Shown here: in pieces, positions 34,889 to 43,137 of the stretch | Layout of the letters: every line of letters starts with the position of its first letter | Numbering within the stretch: the stretch's first letter is position 1 | From: Citrobacter telavivensis | GTDB taxonomy: Bacteria > Pseudomonadota > Gammaproteobacteria > Enterobacterales > Enterobacteriaceae | Length of the DNA stretch: 64,000 nucleotides | Reading direction: 5' to 3' | Assembly (NCBI GenBank): GCA_009363175.1 | Contig: CP045205.1 | Span: 1,984,001 to 2,048,000 of the forward strand | Translations under genes and position numbers: made by a program | Notes under the pieces: generated by a model | The model's database searches: none | What the model was told of the DNA's origin: nothing | The model's input: the letters and a program-made list of their open reading frames with translations, nothing else

Positions 34889-36193
34889 ATGCCTGAGATA
34901 AAAAAGCAGAATCCCTGGTATATTGGTGTGGTATCAGGGATGGCCTCATATATTGATTCTGCAGCCATTGTCTCTAATGGTACTGCGCTGGTTATTTATC
35001 AAAAATCGCTGGGAACGACATCCGCTGAAATTGGCACGCTTTCTGGTGTATTGACATTGTGTATAGCACTGGGCGCTTTTTTTGGTGGTCGCCTTGGAGA
35101 TTATTACGGACGACGTACCGTTTTTATTATCACCATGGCAATGGTTCTGACGGGTTCTTTATTATTAGCCTTTGGTCCGAGCTTCACGTTACTACTGGTC
35201 GGCACTATTTTTGTCGGGCTGGCAACCGGGGCCGATCTGCCCGTCTCTCTGGCCACTATCTCAGAGGCGGCTTCAGATAAGAATCGGGGCAAAATTATCG
35301 GTCTGTCGAATTTACTCTGGTTTGCCGGTATTTGCTCGACCATGGCGCTTTCTGCCCTGATCGGTGGTTGGGGGAAGCCTGGCGCGCAAATTCTTTATAT
35401 GCATGTTGGCGTTGTCGCCGCGCTTCTGCTGATCTTGCGGTGGTCTTTGCCGGAGTCGCCCATGTGGTTGATCGCGCGTAAAGAGCGACTAAGCGGAAAA
35501 GCGACGGTGCGGGCGCAAAAGAATTCTTATGCGGATTTGCTTCGCGGAAAGTACCTGTGGCCCTTTGTAGCACTCTGCCTGTTCTATATGTTCACCAATC
35601 TTGCGGCTAATACCGGCGGCCAATTTGGGGCTTACGTGGCGGTGAATGTGGTGGGAATCACAGTTGAAAAGAACGCACTGTGGAATTTACTGCTGATGCC
35701 CGTGGGGATGGTATCTGGGCTGCTGTTTATGAAGATGGTGGACACTGAAAAAAGGATGCGGGTGTTCATTATCGGCGCCTGCTTTTTTGCCGGGGGCTTC
35801 TTTATGCCGGTATTGCTGCAATTTTCGCCGGTGTCGTGGTTCTGCTGTCTGCTGTTCACCGCGATTGGCAGCGGGATGGCGTTTGAAGGGATTATGAAGG
35901 TCTGGTCGCAGGAATCTTTCCCGACCATGCTGCGCGCCACGGCGCAGGGCGCGATTGTCGGCCTTGCGCGGCTGACCTGCGGCGTGCTGGCCTTTGTCAC
36001 GCCGGTGCTGCTCGATGCAGGCCCGATTGTTCTCTACACCATCCTTTCCGCCGTTGTGGCTTCAGGCATGTTAATTGGCTGGTTTTGTTTTCATGGCAAA
36101 TCACGCAATGAGTTTTTGAGTGAGTCAGAGACGATTCAGGAAGCCACCTCACAAACTATGCCGGTCCCCGTGCGTACCTCTGTCCCCCATTAA
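34889..36193 (+). CDS. MFS transporter, probable rhamnoside importer
   Basis: 434 residues with about 12 hydrophobic segments, so an inner-membrane carrier. The MFS motif GGRLGDYYGRRTVF is at residues 66-79, and PESPMWL (188-194) before the central loop is the sugar-porter signature. It lies 25 bases ahead of a cytoplasmic alpha-L-rhamnosidase and behind an AraC-type regulator, so its substrate is most likely a rhamnose-containing glycoside taken up intact. No published relative could be named from memory, and the substrate is inference. The ribosome site is GGAG. Confidence 0.8.
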   Translation: MPEIKKQNPWYIGVVSGMASYIDSAAIVSNGTALVIYQKSLGTTSAEIGTLSGVLTLCIALGAFFGGRLGDYYGRRTVFIITMAMVLTGSLLLAFGPSFTLLLVGTIFVGLATGADLPVSLATISEAASDKNRGKIIGLSNLLWFAGICSTMALSALIGGWGKPGAQILYMHVGVVAALLLILRWSLPESPMWLIARKERLSGKATVRAQKNSYADLLRGKYLWPFVALCLFYMFTNLAANTGGQFGAYVAVNVVGITVEKNALWNLLLMPVGMVSGLLFMKMVDTEKRMRVFIIGACFFAGGFFMPVLLQFSPVSWFCCLLFTAIGSGMAFEGIMKVWSQESFPTMLRATAQGAIVGLARLTCGVLAFVTPVLLDAGPIVLYTILSAVVASGMLIGWFCFHGKSRNEFLSESETIQEATSQTMPVPVRTSVPH

Positions 36194-36218
36194 TGTTATC
36201 CGCAAGGAGAATTGAATC

Positions 36219-38900
36219 ATGCTGTCAGTCAGTCAACTTACTTTGAATGGAGAAACGGCGTTAACCGGCGTGGATAGGCTGCCGCTTATCGGCTGGAAGA
36301 TGCAGAGTACGCAACGCAACGTTTTGCAGCGTTCATGGCACTTGCAGTGCAGTACCCGGACTGATTTTTCAACGCTGGCTTTTGATAGCGGTGTTGTGAA
36401 TAGCGAGACGTCGAATAATATCGAATTGAACGAATTCACGCTTCGGCCTTCTACGCGCTATTTTCTGCGGGTGCGTATTACCGCCAACAACGGCGAACGC
36501 AGCGAGTGGAGTCCGATGGCACAGTTCGTCACGGGGCTACTGGATTTACCCTGGAAAGGGACCTTTATCTCAGCGGAAACGCTGCAGGACAAGGCGAACT
36601 CAAAAGCCACACTGCTGCGAAAAGTCTTTTCAGTGACGGCTGAAAAGAAGGTGGCTAGCGCTTATGTGCATGCCACGGCATTAGGCATTTATCAGCTCTT
36701 TCTGAATGGGCAGCGAGTGGGAACGGATGAACTCACGCCGGGCTGGACCAGCTATCGGTACCACCTTTTGTACCAGACGTACGATATTACGGGGTTGTTG
36801 AACAGCGGGGAGAACGTAGTTGGTGCAGAGCTTGGGGCGGGCTGGTTCAAAGGGGATATGGGGTTCAGTCGCCACCGCAACTACTACGGGGAGCAGACGG
36901 CGTTATTGTGCCAACTGATGATTGAGTATGAAGACGGGTCTCAGCAGAGCGTGGTCAGCGACCTGTCATGGTGCGGCAGCGATTCTGCACGCCAGTTTGC
37001 CGAAATCTACGATGGTGAACGCTATGATGCCTCTCTGAATCGACAGGGCTGGCAGCAGCCGGACTTCAATGATTCGGCCTGGCGCAACGTTTCTGTGATT
37101 CCCTGGGAGAAAAACGCTCTGGTTGCCCAGGGTGCGGGCACCATCAAACAGATCGAACGTCTTCCTGTTGCTGCACTGATTGTGACGCCCCAGGGCGACA
37201 ATGTGCTGGATTTCGGCCAGAACATGAGCGGTTGGGTGGAATTCCGTGTGAGGGGCAAGCCCGGTGACAACGTGGTGTTGCGTCATTTTGAGACGCTCGA
37301 CGCCTGCGGCAATGTCTATCTCGACAATTTACGCAGCGCGAAGCAGCTTGTGGAATATACATTGAGCGGTGAGGGGGAAGAAGTCTGGCATCCTCGTTTT
37401 AGCTGGCAGGGATTCCGTTATGTGAAGGTTGAGGCGTACCCGGGCGAGCTCAACCCGAACAATTTTACCGCCATTGTCATTCATTCTGCGATGCAGGCAA
37501 CCGGGCAGTTTGCCTGCTCAAATCCGGACCTGAATCAGCTTCACCACAATATTCTTTGGGGGTTGAAAAGCAATTTCGTCGATGTACCGACCGATTGTCC
37601 GCAGCGCGATGAACGTCTGGGCTGGACGGGCGACGCGCAAATCTTCTGTCGTACGGCCAGCTATCTGATGCAAACCCGCACCTTTTTTGCCAAATGGCTG
37701 ACGGATCTGAAGTATGACCAGACGCCAGAAGGCGGGGTGCCGCATGTGATCCCGGATATTCTGACCGGGCATTGCAGTCAGGATAAATTCCTCGCAGAAG
37801 GTGGAACGCACTCAGCGACAGGCTGGGCGGATGCCGCCGTGATCAATCCGTGGACGATGTATCTGATGTATGGCGACAAGCGCATCCTGCAAAATCAGTA
37901 TGCCAGCATGAAAGGTTGGGTCGATTTTATGCAGGCCCATGCTGACAATGATATCTGGCGCTATAAGCTACAGTTTGGTGACTGGGTGGCGCTGGATGCG
38001 CAGGAAGGCAGCTACTTCGGCGCCACGCCGGAAGACCTGCTGTGTACAGCCTGGTATGCCTTGTCGACGTCATTGTTTGCTAAGACGGCAGAGGTGTTGG
38101 GCCACGAAGACGATCATCGATATTACAGCGCACTACAGGCCAGAATTGTGAAACGCTTCCATGCGCGTTTCTTCACGCCAGAAGGCAATCTGACGGCGCA
38201 GACGCAAACGGCGCACATTGTCGCGCTTTGTTTCGATCTGACGCCCGTAACCCTTCGTCAGCGCGTGGCGGACAGGTTAGTCGCGTTGCTCAATGAGCAC
38301 GACGGGCATCTGGTGACAGGTTTTCTGGGTACACCGTATTTCTGCCATGCGCTAAGTCAGAATGGTCGGGCAAAAGAAGCCTGGGCGCTGTTGCTGAAAG
38401 ACGACTTCCCGTCCTGGTTGTATCAGGTGAAAGCCGGGGCGACGACGGTGTGGGAACATTGGGATGGCATCAAGCCAGACGGTTCCATGTGGAGTGCGGA
38501 CATGAACTCATTTAATCATTACGCCTACGGCGCAGTGGGCGAATGGTTGTATCGAACTGTCGCAGGGATTGAGGCTGATGAATCAGCGCCTGGCTTTAAG
38601 CATGTGATGATTTCGCCTCTGCCCGGTGGCCAACTGAGCTGGGTTCAGGCAACCTATGAATCAATTTACGGTGAGATTGCCGTAAAATGGCAGGCTATCA
38701 ATGGCAAGGTTGCCATGACTTTCCGCATTCCGGCGAATACCACTGCAACGGTGAAATTGCAGGCGGTAAAAGAGATCGAAAATTCAGACGGACTGGCATT
38801 TCGTCGCTCAGACGCGGGCTGGTCTGCGACGGCAGGTTCTGGTGAGTACCGTATCGACTATTTACCCGATGATTCAGTAGACCTGACTTTCACAGACTGA
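36219..38900 (+). CDS. Cytoplasmic alpha-L-rhamnosidase (GH78)
   Basis: 893 residues. Domain order is that of GH78: an N-terminal fibronectin-like strand domain (to about 105), a beta-rich domain with AYVHATALGIYQLFLNGQRVG, a second beta domain with LDFGQNMSGWVEF, the (alpha/alpha)6 catalytic domain from about 425, and a C-terminal beta domain. The acidic catalytic loop DCPQRDERLGWTGD occupies residues 459-472. TTVWEHWDG is the second conserved active-site run. There is no signal peptide, so it hydrolyses imported rhamnosides inside the cell. It is co-directional with and 25 bases from the permease gene. Released rhamnose would need rhaBAD elsewhere in the genome. Confidence 0.92.
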   Translation: MLSVSQLTLNGETALTGVDRLPLIGWKMQSTQRNVLQRSWHLQCSTRTDFSTLAFDSGVVNSETSNNIELNEFTLRPSTRYFLRVRITANNGERSEWSPMAQFVTGLLDLPWKGTFISAETLQDKANSKATLLRKVFSVTAEKKVASAYVHATALGIYQLFLNGQRVGTDELTPGWTSYRYHLLYQTYDITGLLNSGENVVGAELGAGWFKGDMGFSRHRNYYGEQTALLCQLMIEYEDGSQQSVVSDLSWCGSDSARQFAEIYDGERYDASLNRQGWQQPDFNDSAWRNVSVIPWEKNALVAQGAGTIKQIERLPVAALIVTPQGDNVLDFGQNMSGWVEFRVRGKPGDNVVLRHFETLDACGNVYLDNLRSAKQLVEYTLSGEGEEVWHPRFSWQGFRYVKVEAYPGELNPNNFTAIVIHSAMQATGQFACSNPDLNQLHHNILWGLKSNFVDVPTDCPQRDERLGWTGDAQIFCRTASYLMQTRTFFAKWLTDLKYDQTPEGGVPHVIPDILTGHCSQDKFLAEGGTHSATGWADAAVINPWTMYLMYGDKRILQNQYASMKGWVDFMQAHADNDIWRYKLQFGDWVALDAQEGSYFGATPEDLLCTAWYALSTSLFAKTAEVLGHEDDHRYYSALQARIVKRFHARFFTPEGNLTAQTQTAHIVALCFDLTPVTLRQRVADRLVALLNEHDGHLVTGFLGTPYFCHALSQNGRAKEAWALLLKDDFPSWLYQVKAGATTVWEHWDGIKPDGSMWSADMNSFNHYAYGAVGEWLYRTVAGIEADESAPGFKHVMISPLPGGQLSWVQATYESIYGEIAVKWQAINGKVAMTFRIPANTTATVKLQAVKEIENSDGLAFRRSDAGWSATAGSGEYRIDYLPDDSVDLTFTD

Positions 38901-38922
38901 TAGCTTTATTGCATCCTGATGT

Positions 38923-38955
38923 TGCCGGGTGACGCTCCGCTTACCCGGCATTTTT
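38923..38955 (+). terminator. REP-like terminator between rhamnosidase and cysM
   Basis: TGCCGGGT (38923-38930) and ACCCGGCA (38943-38950) form a perfect stem around GACGCTCCGCTT, followed by TTTTT. It resembles a diverged REP that works as a terminator. It ends 14 bases before the cysM start. Confidence 0.85.
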
Positions 38956-38969
38956 ATTGGAATGCAGAA

Positions 38970-39881
38970 GTGACGACATTAGAAAACACCATTGGCAATA
39001 CTCCTTTAGTCAAGCTCCAGCGCCTGACGCCGGACAACGGCAGTGAAATCTGGGTCAAACTGGAAGGTAATAACCCGGCAGGATCGGTGAAAGATCGCGC
39101 CGCGTTATCGATGATTGTTGAAGCGGAAAAACGCGGCGAGATTAAACCTGGCGACGTGTTAATTGAGGCCACCAGCGGGAACACCGGCATTGCGCTGGCC
39201 ATGATTGCCGCGTTGAAGGGCTATCGCATGAAGCTGCTGATGCCGGACAACATGAGTCAGGAGCGTCGTGCGGCGATGCGCGCCTACGGTGCTGAGCTGG
39301 TTCTGGTCACCAAAGAGCAGGGGATGGAAGGAGCGCGTGATTTAGCGCTGGAAATGGCCCAGCGCGGCGAAGGTAAGCTGCTGGACCAGTTCAACAACCC
39401 TGATAACCCGTACGCGCACTACACCACCACAGGGCCGGAAATCTGGCAGCAAACGTCCGGACGCCTCACCCATTTTGTCTCCAGTATGGGGACTACCGGC
39501 ACCATCACCGGGGTTTCCCGCTTTCTGCGCGAGCAGGCCAGCGCGGTCACCATTGTGGGGCTGCAACCGGAAGAGGGCAGCAGTATTCCGGGGATTCGCC
39601 GCTGGCCAGCGGAATACATGCCGGGCATTTTTAACGCTCAGCTTGTCGACCAGGTCGTGGATATTCACCAGCGGGAAGCGGAGAACACCATGCGTGAACT
39701 GGCCGTGCGTGAAGGGATCTTCTGTGGCGTCAGTTCAGGCGGTGCAGTCGCTGGCGCGATACGCATTGCGAAAGTGAATCCAGGCGCGGTGGTGGTGGCG
39801 ATTATTTGCGATCGCGGCGATCGTTATCTCTCTACCGGTGTGTTTGGCGAAGAGCACTTCAGCCAGGGCGCAGGGATTTAA
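38970..39881 (+). CDS. cysM: CysM, O-acetylserine sulfhydrylase B
   Basis: 303 residues from a GTG start at 38970, chosen to match the E. coli N-terminus (S/T-T-L-E-x-T-I-G-N-T-P). Upstream in-frame codons run into the terminator hairpin. The PLP lysine is K41 in PAGSVKDRAA, and the substrate loop is EATSGNTG. CysM makes cysteine from O-acetylserine with sulfide and S-sulfocysteine with thiosulfate, so it normally partners CysPUWA. Here it is separated from cysA by a 5.3-kb cassette and two terminators, with only about 14 bases between the last hairpin and its start. Its promoter is therefore unclear. Confidence 0.95.
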   Translation: MTTLENTIGNTPLVKLQRLTPDNGSEIWVKLEGNNPAGSVKDRAALSMIVEAEKRGEIKPGDVLIEATSGNTGIALAMIAALKGYRMKLLMPDNMSQERRAAMRAYGAELVLVTKEQGMEGARDLALEMAQRGEGKLLDQFNNPDNPYAHYTTTGPEIWQQTSGRLTHFVSSMGTTGTITGVSRFLREQASAVTIVGLQPEEGSSIPGIRRWPAEYMPGIFNAQLVDQVVDIHQREAENTMRELAVREGIFCGVSSGGAVAGAIRIAKVNPGAVVVAIICDRGDRYLSTGVFGEEHFSQGAGI

Positions 39882-39918
39882 TCATCTGCCTGGCCCGGCC
39901 CTGGCCGGGCTATGTGGA

Positions 39919-40635
39919 CTAACTCTGGCGTTTTTTCACCAGCAGATCCAGGAACTGCCAGAGCTTTTCATTCATCTCCCGGTAATCCCATTCGCGCATT
40001 TCCGCATTCGAGCGAATAAAACGCTTCCCTTTGGCTTCTGCCAGCTCCTGTTCAGAGTGCTGGATCAGCCCTTCCACCGCCTCGGCGGTAAATTCCATGT
40101 GGCACTGGAAGCCATAGACGAAATTGCCGTACTGCACTATCTGCCGTGGACACCCAACGCTTGCGGCAAGTACCGTTGCTTGATCGGTAAGCCCTGGCAT
40201 GTCGTTGTGCCAGTGACCGACGGTGAGCGGAGATCCGAAGTGGGCAAGCAGCGGATGCTGCTTGCCTGCTTCGCTCAGGGTGATGGGATAGTGACCAATC
40301 TCTTTCTCCGGGCTCTGGCAGACTCTGGCTCCCAGCGCCTCACCAATCAGCTGTGAGCCCAGGCAGATCCCGACCACAATACGACCCGCCGAGATGGCCT
40401 GGTTAATCAGATGCTGTTCGGCCAGAGAATCAAAGTAAGGGCACTCTGCGAGCGTGGTGCGGGGTGATTGTGGGCCGCCAAAAACGACCAGCATATCAAA
40501 GCCATCGGCGTTAGCCGGAACGGGTTCGCTGTCGTAGACGCGAGTCCAGGTGATGCTGTAGCCACGCGCTTCGGCCCACGGCAAATAAGCACCGGCCGAT
40601 TCAAACGATTCGTGAATGATAAAATGGACGTGCAC
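39919..40635 (-). CDS. yfeJ: Class I glutamine amidotransferase-like protein (YfeJ-like)
   Basis: 238 residues. The catalytic triad of class I glutamine amidotransferases is complete: C91 in GICLGSQLIG, with H179 and E181 in FQCHMEF. The protein stands alone, with no synthase domain, like the GMP synthase-type amidotransferase paralogs of unknown acceptor. It lies 12 bases downstream of ptsJ on the same strand. Salmonella carries an equivalent pair near cysM (recalled as yfeJ and ptsJ); E. coli K-12 lacks it. The acceptor substrate is unknown. Confidence 0.82.
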   Translation of the reverse strand: MHVHFIIHESFESAGAYLPWAEARGYSITWTRVYDSEPVPANADGFDMLVVFGGPQSPRTTLAECPYFDSLAEQHLINQAISAGRIVVGICLGSQLIGEALGARVCQSPEKEIGHYPITLSEAGKQHPLLAHFGSPLTVGHWHNDMPGLTDQATVLAASVGCPRQIVQYGNFVYGFQCHMEFTAEAVEGLIQHSEQELAEAKGKRFIRSNAEMREWDYREMNEKLWQFLDLLVKKRQS

Positions 40636-40647
40636 GGTGCTCTCCTG

Positions 40648-41943
40648 TTATTGGCCCAGCGCCTGATGAATGTGGGCGGCCAGGCGGTTGATGTCGTTGT
40701 CGTTGAGTGTGGAAAGGGTAATGCGCAGACCCTGTGCGGGCGTGTTGACGCCGAAGGCTTCGCCTTCACGCACCAGCCAGCCGAATTTCGCCAGCGCGAA
40801 TGCGGTGTTCTGACTGGCTTCGGCGAGCGGTAGCCACAGGTTCAGGCCATCGCCGGGGAAAAAGTGGCTGATGCCTTTCGCGTGCAGCGCCTCAGCCAGT
40901 TTACGCTGTTGATCGGCATAAAACTGGCGGGTTTCCGTGAGGGTTTGCTGCCAGATGGGGTCTGCCAGACAGGCGTAAACCAGATCCTGCAAAATGTGGC
41001 TAACCCACTGACTGCCGGCGTTAAGGCGCAGGCGTAGCTTTGCCGAAGTAGCGGGATCGCTGGCGACAATGGCAAGACGCAGGTCCGGGCCCAGCGCTTT
41101 CGACATTGAGCGAACGACCGACCAGTGGAGCGTTTCTGCTGCAATCACCGGATGCCATGCGGAGGCTGAAAGTAGGGCAAAGTGGTCGTCAATAATCACC
41201 AGCACCTGCGGATATTGCGCAAGAATAGCCTGTAACGCGTCAGCGCGTGCGGCGCTTAAGCTGCATCCCGTCGGGTTGTGCGCCCGTGGCGTCACGATCA
41301 CCGCGCGTGCACCTTTGCTCAGCGCCTGTTCGAGTCCTTCGGGGAGCATCCCTTCGCTATCGACGCTCACCGGGCTGGCGCTGAATCCGGCGTATCGCAG
41401 CATGTTGATGCTGCTTAAAAAACAAGGGTCCTCAACGACCACGCTATCGCCCGGCAGCAGATGGGCGCTCAGCAGGCGTTCAATGGCATCAATTGCGCCG
41501 CTGGTGATATCAATTTCGCCCGCAGTGGGAACGGCATTCTGCATCCACCGTGTCGCCCAGCGCGTTAGCTCCGGTGTTACCGGCGCGTCGCCGTACAGGC
41601 GGTGGCCGTGATGGAGAGTCGCAAAGTAGCGACTCAGGTCGGGTAGACGAGTCGGATCCGGATTCCCGCTGGAGAGGTCGTGCAGTGGTGTATGGAGGTC
41701 GCCGCCCTCCCACGCGATGGGCGTAGCGGCGCTTTTTATGACGGTACCGTTGCGGCCACGACTTTGCGCCAGTCCGGAAGTGACCAGGCGTTTGTAGGCC
41801 GCCGCGACGGTATTGCGATTGACGTTGAGCTGCGCGGCCAGTTCCCGCACCGGCGGCAGTGTTTCACCCGCAGACAACACGCCGCTGGTGACGTGCTGAC
41901 GTATACTGTCAAAGATTTCGCTGGCGGTTTTTCCGTCGATCAT
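40648..41943 (-). CDS. ptsJ: PtsJ, MocR-family PLP-dependent regulator of pdxK
   Basis: 431 residues. Residues 1 to about 70 are a GntR-type winged helix domain (LPPVRELAAQLNVNRNTVAAAY). The rest is an aminotransferase fold with the PLP-lysine K282 in SMSKALGPD and the HNPTG loop at 222-226. In Salmonella, PtsJ represses pdxK and senses PLP. It is divergent from pdxK across 82 bases that contain a direct repeat, which supports the same regulation here. Despite its name it is not a PTS component. Confidence 0.9.
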   Translation of the reverse strand: MIDGKTASEIFDSIRQHVTSGVLSAGETLPPVRELAAQLNVNRNTVAAAYKRLVTSGLAQSRGRNGTVIKSAATPIAWEGGDLHTPLHDLSSGNPDPTRLPDLSRYFATLHHGHRLYGDAPVTPELTRWATRWMQNAVPTAGEIDITSGAIDAIERLLSAHLLPGDSVVVEDPCFLSSINMLRYAGFSASPVSVDSEGMLPEGLEQALSKGARAVIVTPRAHNPTGCSLSAARADALQAILAQYPQVLVIIDDHFALLSASAWHPVIAAETLHWSVVRSMSKALGPDLRLAIVASDPATSAKLRLRLNAGSQWVSHILQDLVYACLADPIWQQTLTETRQFYADQQRKLAEALHAKGISHFFPGDGLNLWLPLAEASQNTAFALAKFGWLVREGEAFGVNTPAQGLRITLSTLNDNDINRLAAHIHQALGQ

Positions 41944-41951
41944 TATTGACC

Positions 41952-41979
41952 TATGACAAAATGAATTTTAGCATATGAC
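41952..41979. promoter_or_regulatory. Direct TATGAC repeats between ptsJ and pdxK
   Basis: TATGAC occurs at 41952-41957 and 41974-41979, 22 bases apart, two helical turns. The 82-base divergent gap must carry both promoters. MocR regulators generally bind direct repeats on one face of the helix, so these are the best candidate PtsJ sites. Confidence 0.55.
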
Positions 41980-42025
41980 GATAATAGTGAGGCACCAGCC
42001 CGCTGTCCAGTGAGAGGAGAAGTCT

Positions 42026-42892
42026 ATGGGGCAGGAGAGTGATATTCAATCAGTGCTCTTCGACGATAAGCATCGGGCGTTACAGACCGATATTGTCGCC
42101 GTTCAGTCACAGGTGGTGTATGGCAGCGTCGGCAACAGCATCGCTGTTCCTGCCATCAAAGCAAAGGGTTTGCGGGTGACGGCGGTGCCTACCGTCCTGT
42201 TCAGTAATACTCCGCACTATGACACGTTCTATGGGGGCGTGATTCCGGCTGACTGGTTCAGTGGCTATTTGCAGGCGCTCAATGAGCGTGATGCGCTGCG
42301 CGAGTTAAAGGCGGTGACGACCGGTTACATGGGTAGCGCGGAGCAAATTGCGCGACTGGCGCAGTGGCTGAAAACCGTGCGTGAATCGCATCCAGACGTC
42401 GCGGTTCTGGTCGATCCGGTGATTGGCGATATTGACAGCGGGATGTATGTGAAAGCCGAGATTCCGGATGCTTATCGCCGCCATCTGCTGCCGTTGGCGC
42501 AGGGGCTGACGCCGAATGTTTTTGAGCTGGAGATGCTCAGCGGCATGCCGTGCCGCACGCTGGAGGAGGCTGTCGTCGCGGCGAGATCGCTGCTGACCGA
42601 CACGCTGAAGTGGATTGTGATCACCAGCGCGCCAGGACAGGACAGCGACACCATTACTGTGGCGGTGGTGACGGCGCAAACGCAGGATGTGATTGAACAT
42701 CCGCGTGTAGAAACCGATCTGAAAGGGACCGGCGATCTGTTTTGTGCCGAGTTGATTAGCGGCATTGTGCTGGGAAAATCACTGACGCAGGCAACGCGAC
42801 AGGCTGCGGAACGCGTGCTGGAGGTGATGACCTGGACGCAGCAATGCGGTTGTGACGAACTGATACTGCCTCCGGCAGGGGAGGCGCGATGA
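42026..42892 (+). CDS. pdxK: Pyridoxal/pyridoxine/pyridoxamine kinase PdxK
   Basis: 288 residues, slightly longer than E. coli PdxK (283). It phosphorylates B6 vitamers to supply PLP. The ribokinase-fold signature GTGD (234-237, catalytic D237) is present, with VVYGSVGNS near the substrate site and VDPVIGDIDSGMYV for ATP/Mg binding. The ribosome site GAGAGGAGAAG is strong. The stop overlaps the start of a 79-residue gene in ATGA. It is divergent from its probable repressor ptsJ. Confidence 0.96.
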   Translation: MGQESDIQSVLFDDKHRALQTDIVAVQSQVVYGSVGNSIAVPAIKAKGLRVTAVPTVLFSNTPHYDTFYGGVIPADWFSGYLQALNERDALRELKAVTTGYMGSAEQIARLAQWLKTVRESHPDVAVLVDPVIGDIDSGMYVKAEIPDAYRRHLLPLAQGLTPNVFELEMLSGMPCRTLEEAVVAARSLLTDTLKWIVITSAPGQDSDTITVAVVTAQTQDVIEHPRVETDLKGTGDLFCAELISGIVLGKSLTQATRQAAERVLEVMTWTQQCGCDELILPPAGEAR

Positions 42893-43128
42893 AGAGCTAT
42901 CGGCTGGTGGTGCGCCAGCAGGGACGCATAGTAGGGCATTTTGAAACCAGCGGGCTGAATGCGCTGGAGGATGTTTGCGTGGCGCGCGCGATGTTTGGCA
43001 TTACGGGCGGCTATCAGTGCGAACTGCTGGTTTCTGATTCAGAAAAGCGGATGCTGGAGAGCGGGCCGGAAGGGATGAAAATCCTGATGCGGGAAAAGTG
43101 TTATCGTCCGGTGACCTCGCCATTGTGA
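42889..43128 (+). CDS. Small uncharacterised protein coupled to pdxK
   Basis: 79 residues (MKSYRLVVRQQGRIVGHFE...). The ATG overlaps the pdxK stop (ATGA), and its own ribosome site (GGGGAGG) lies inside pdxK, so translation is almost certainly coupled. No signal peptide or membrane segment is visible; it looks like a small soluble alpha/beta protein. I do not recognise a family. Position suggests a role linked to B6 salvage, or simply co-transcription. A BIME array begins about 10 bases after the stop. Confidence 0.7.
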   Translation: MKSYRLVVRQQGRIVGHFETSGLNALEDVCVARAMFGITGGYQCELLVSDSEKRMLESGPEGMKILMREKCYRPVTSPL

Positions 43129-43137
43129 CCGCAGCAC

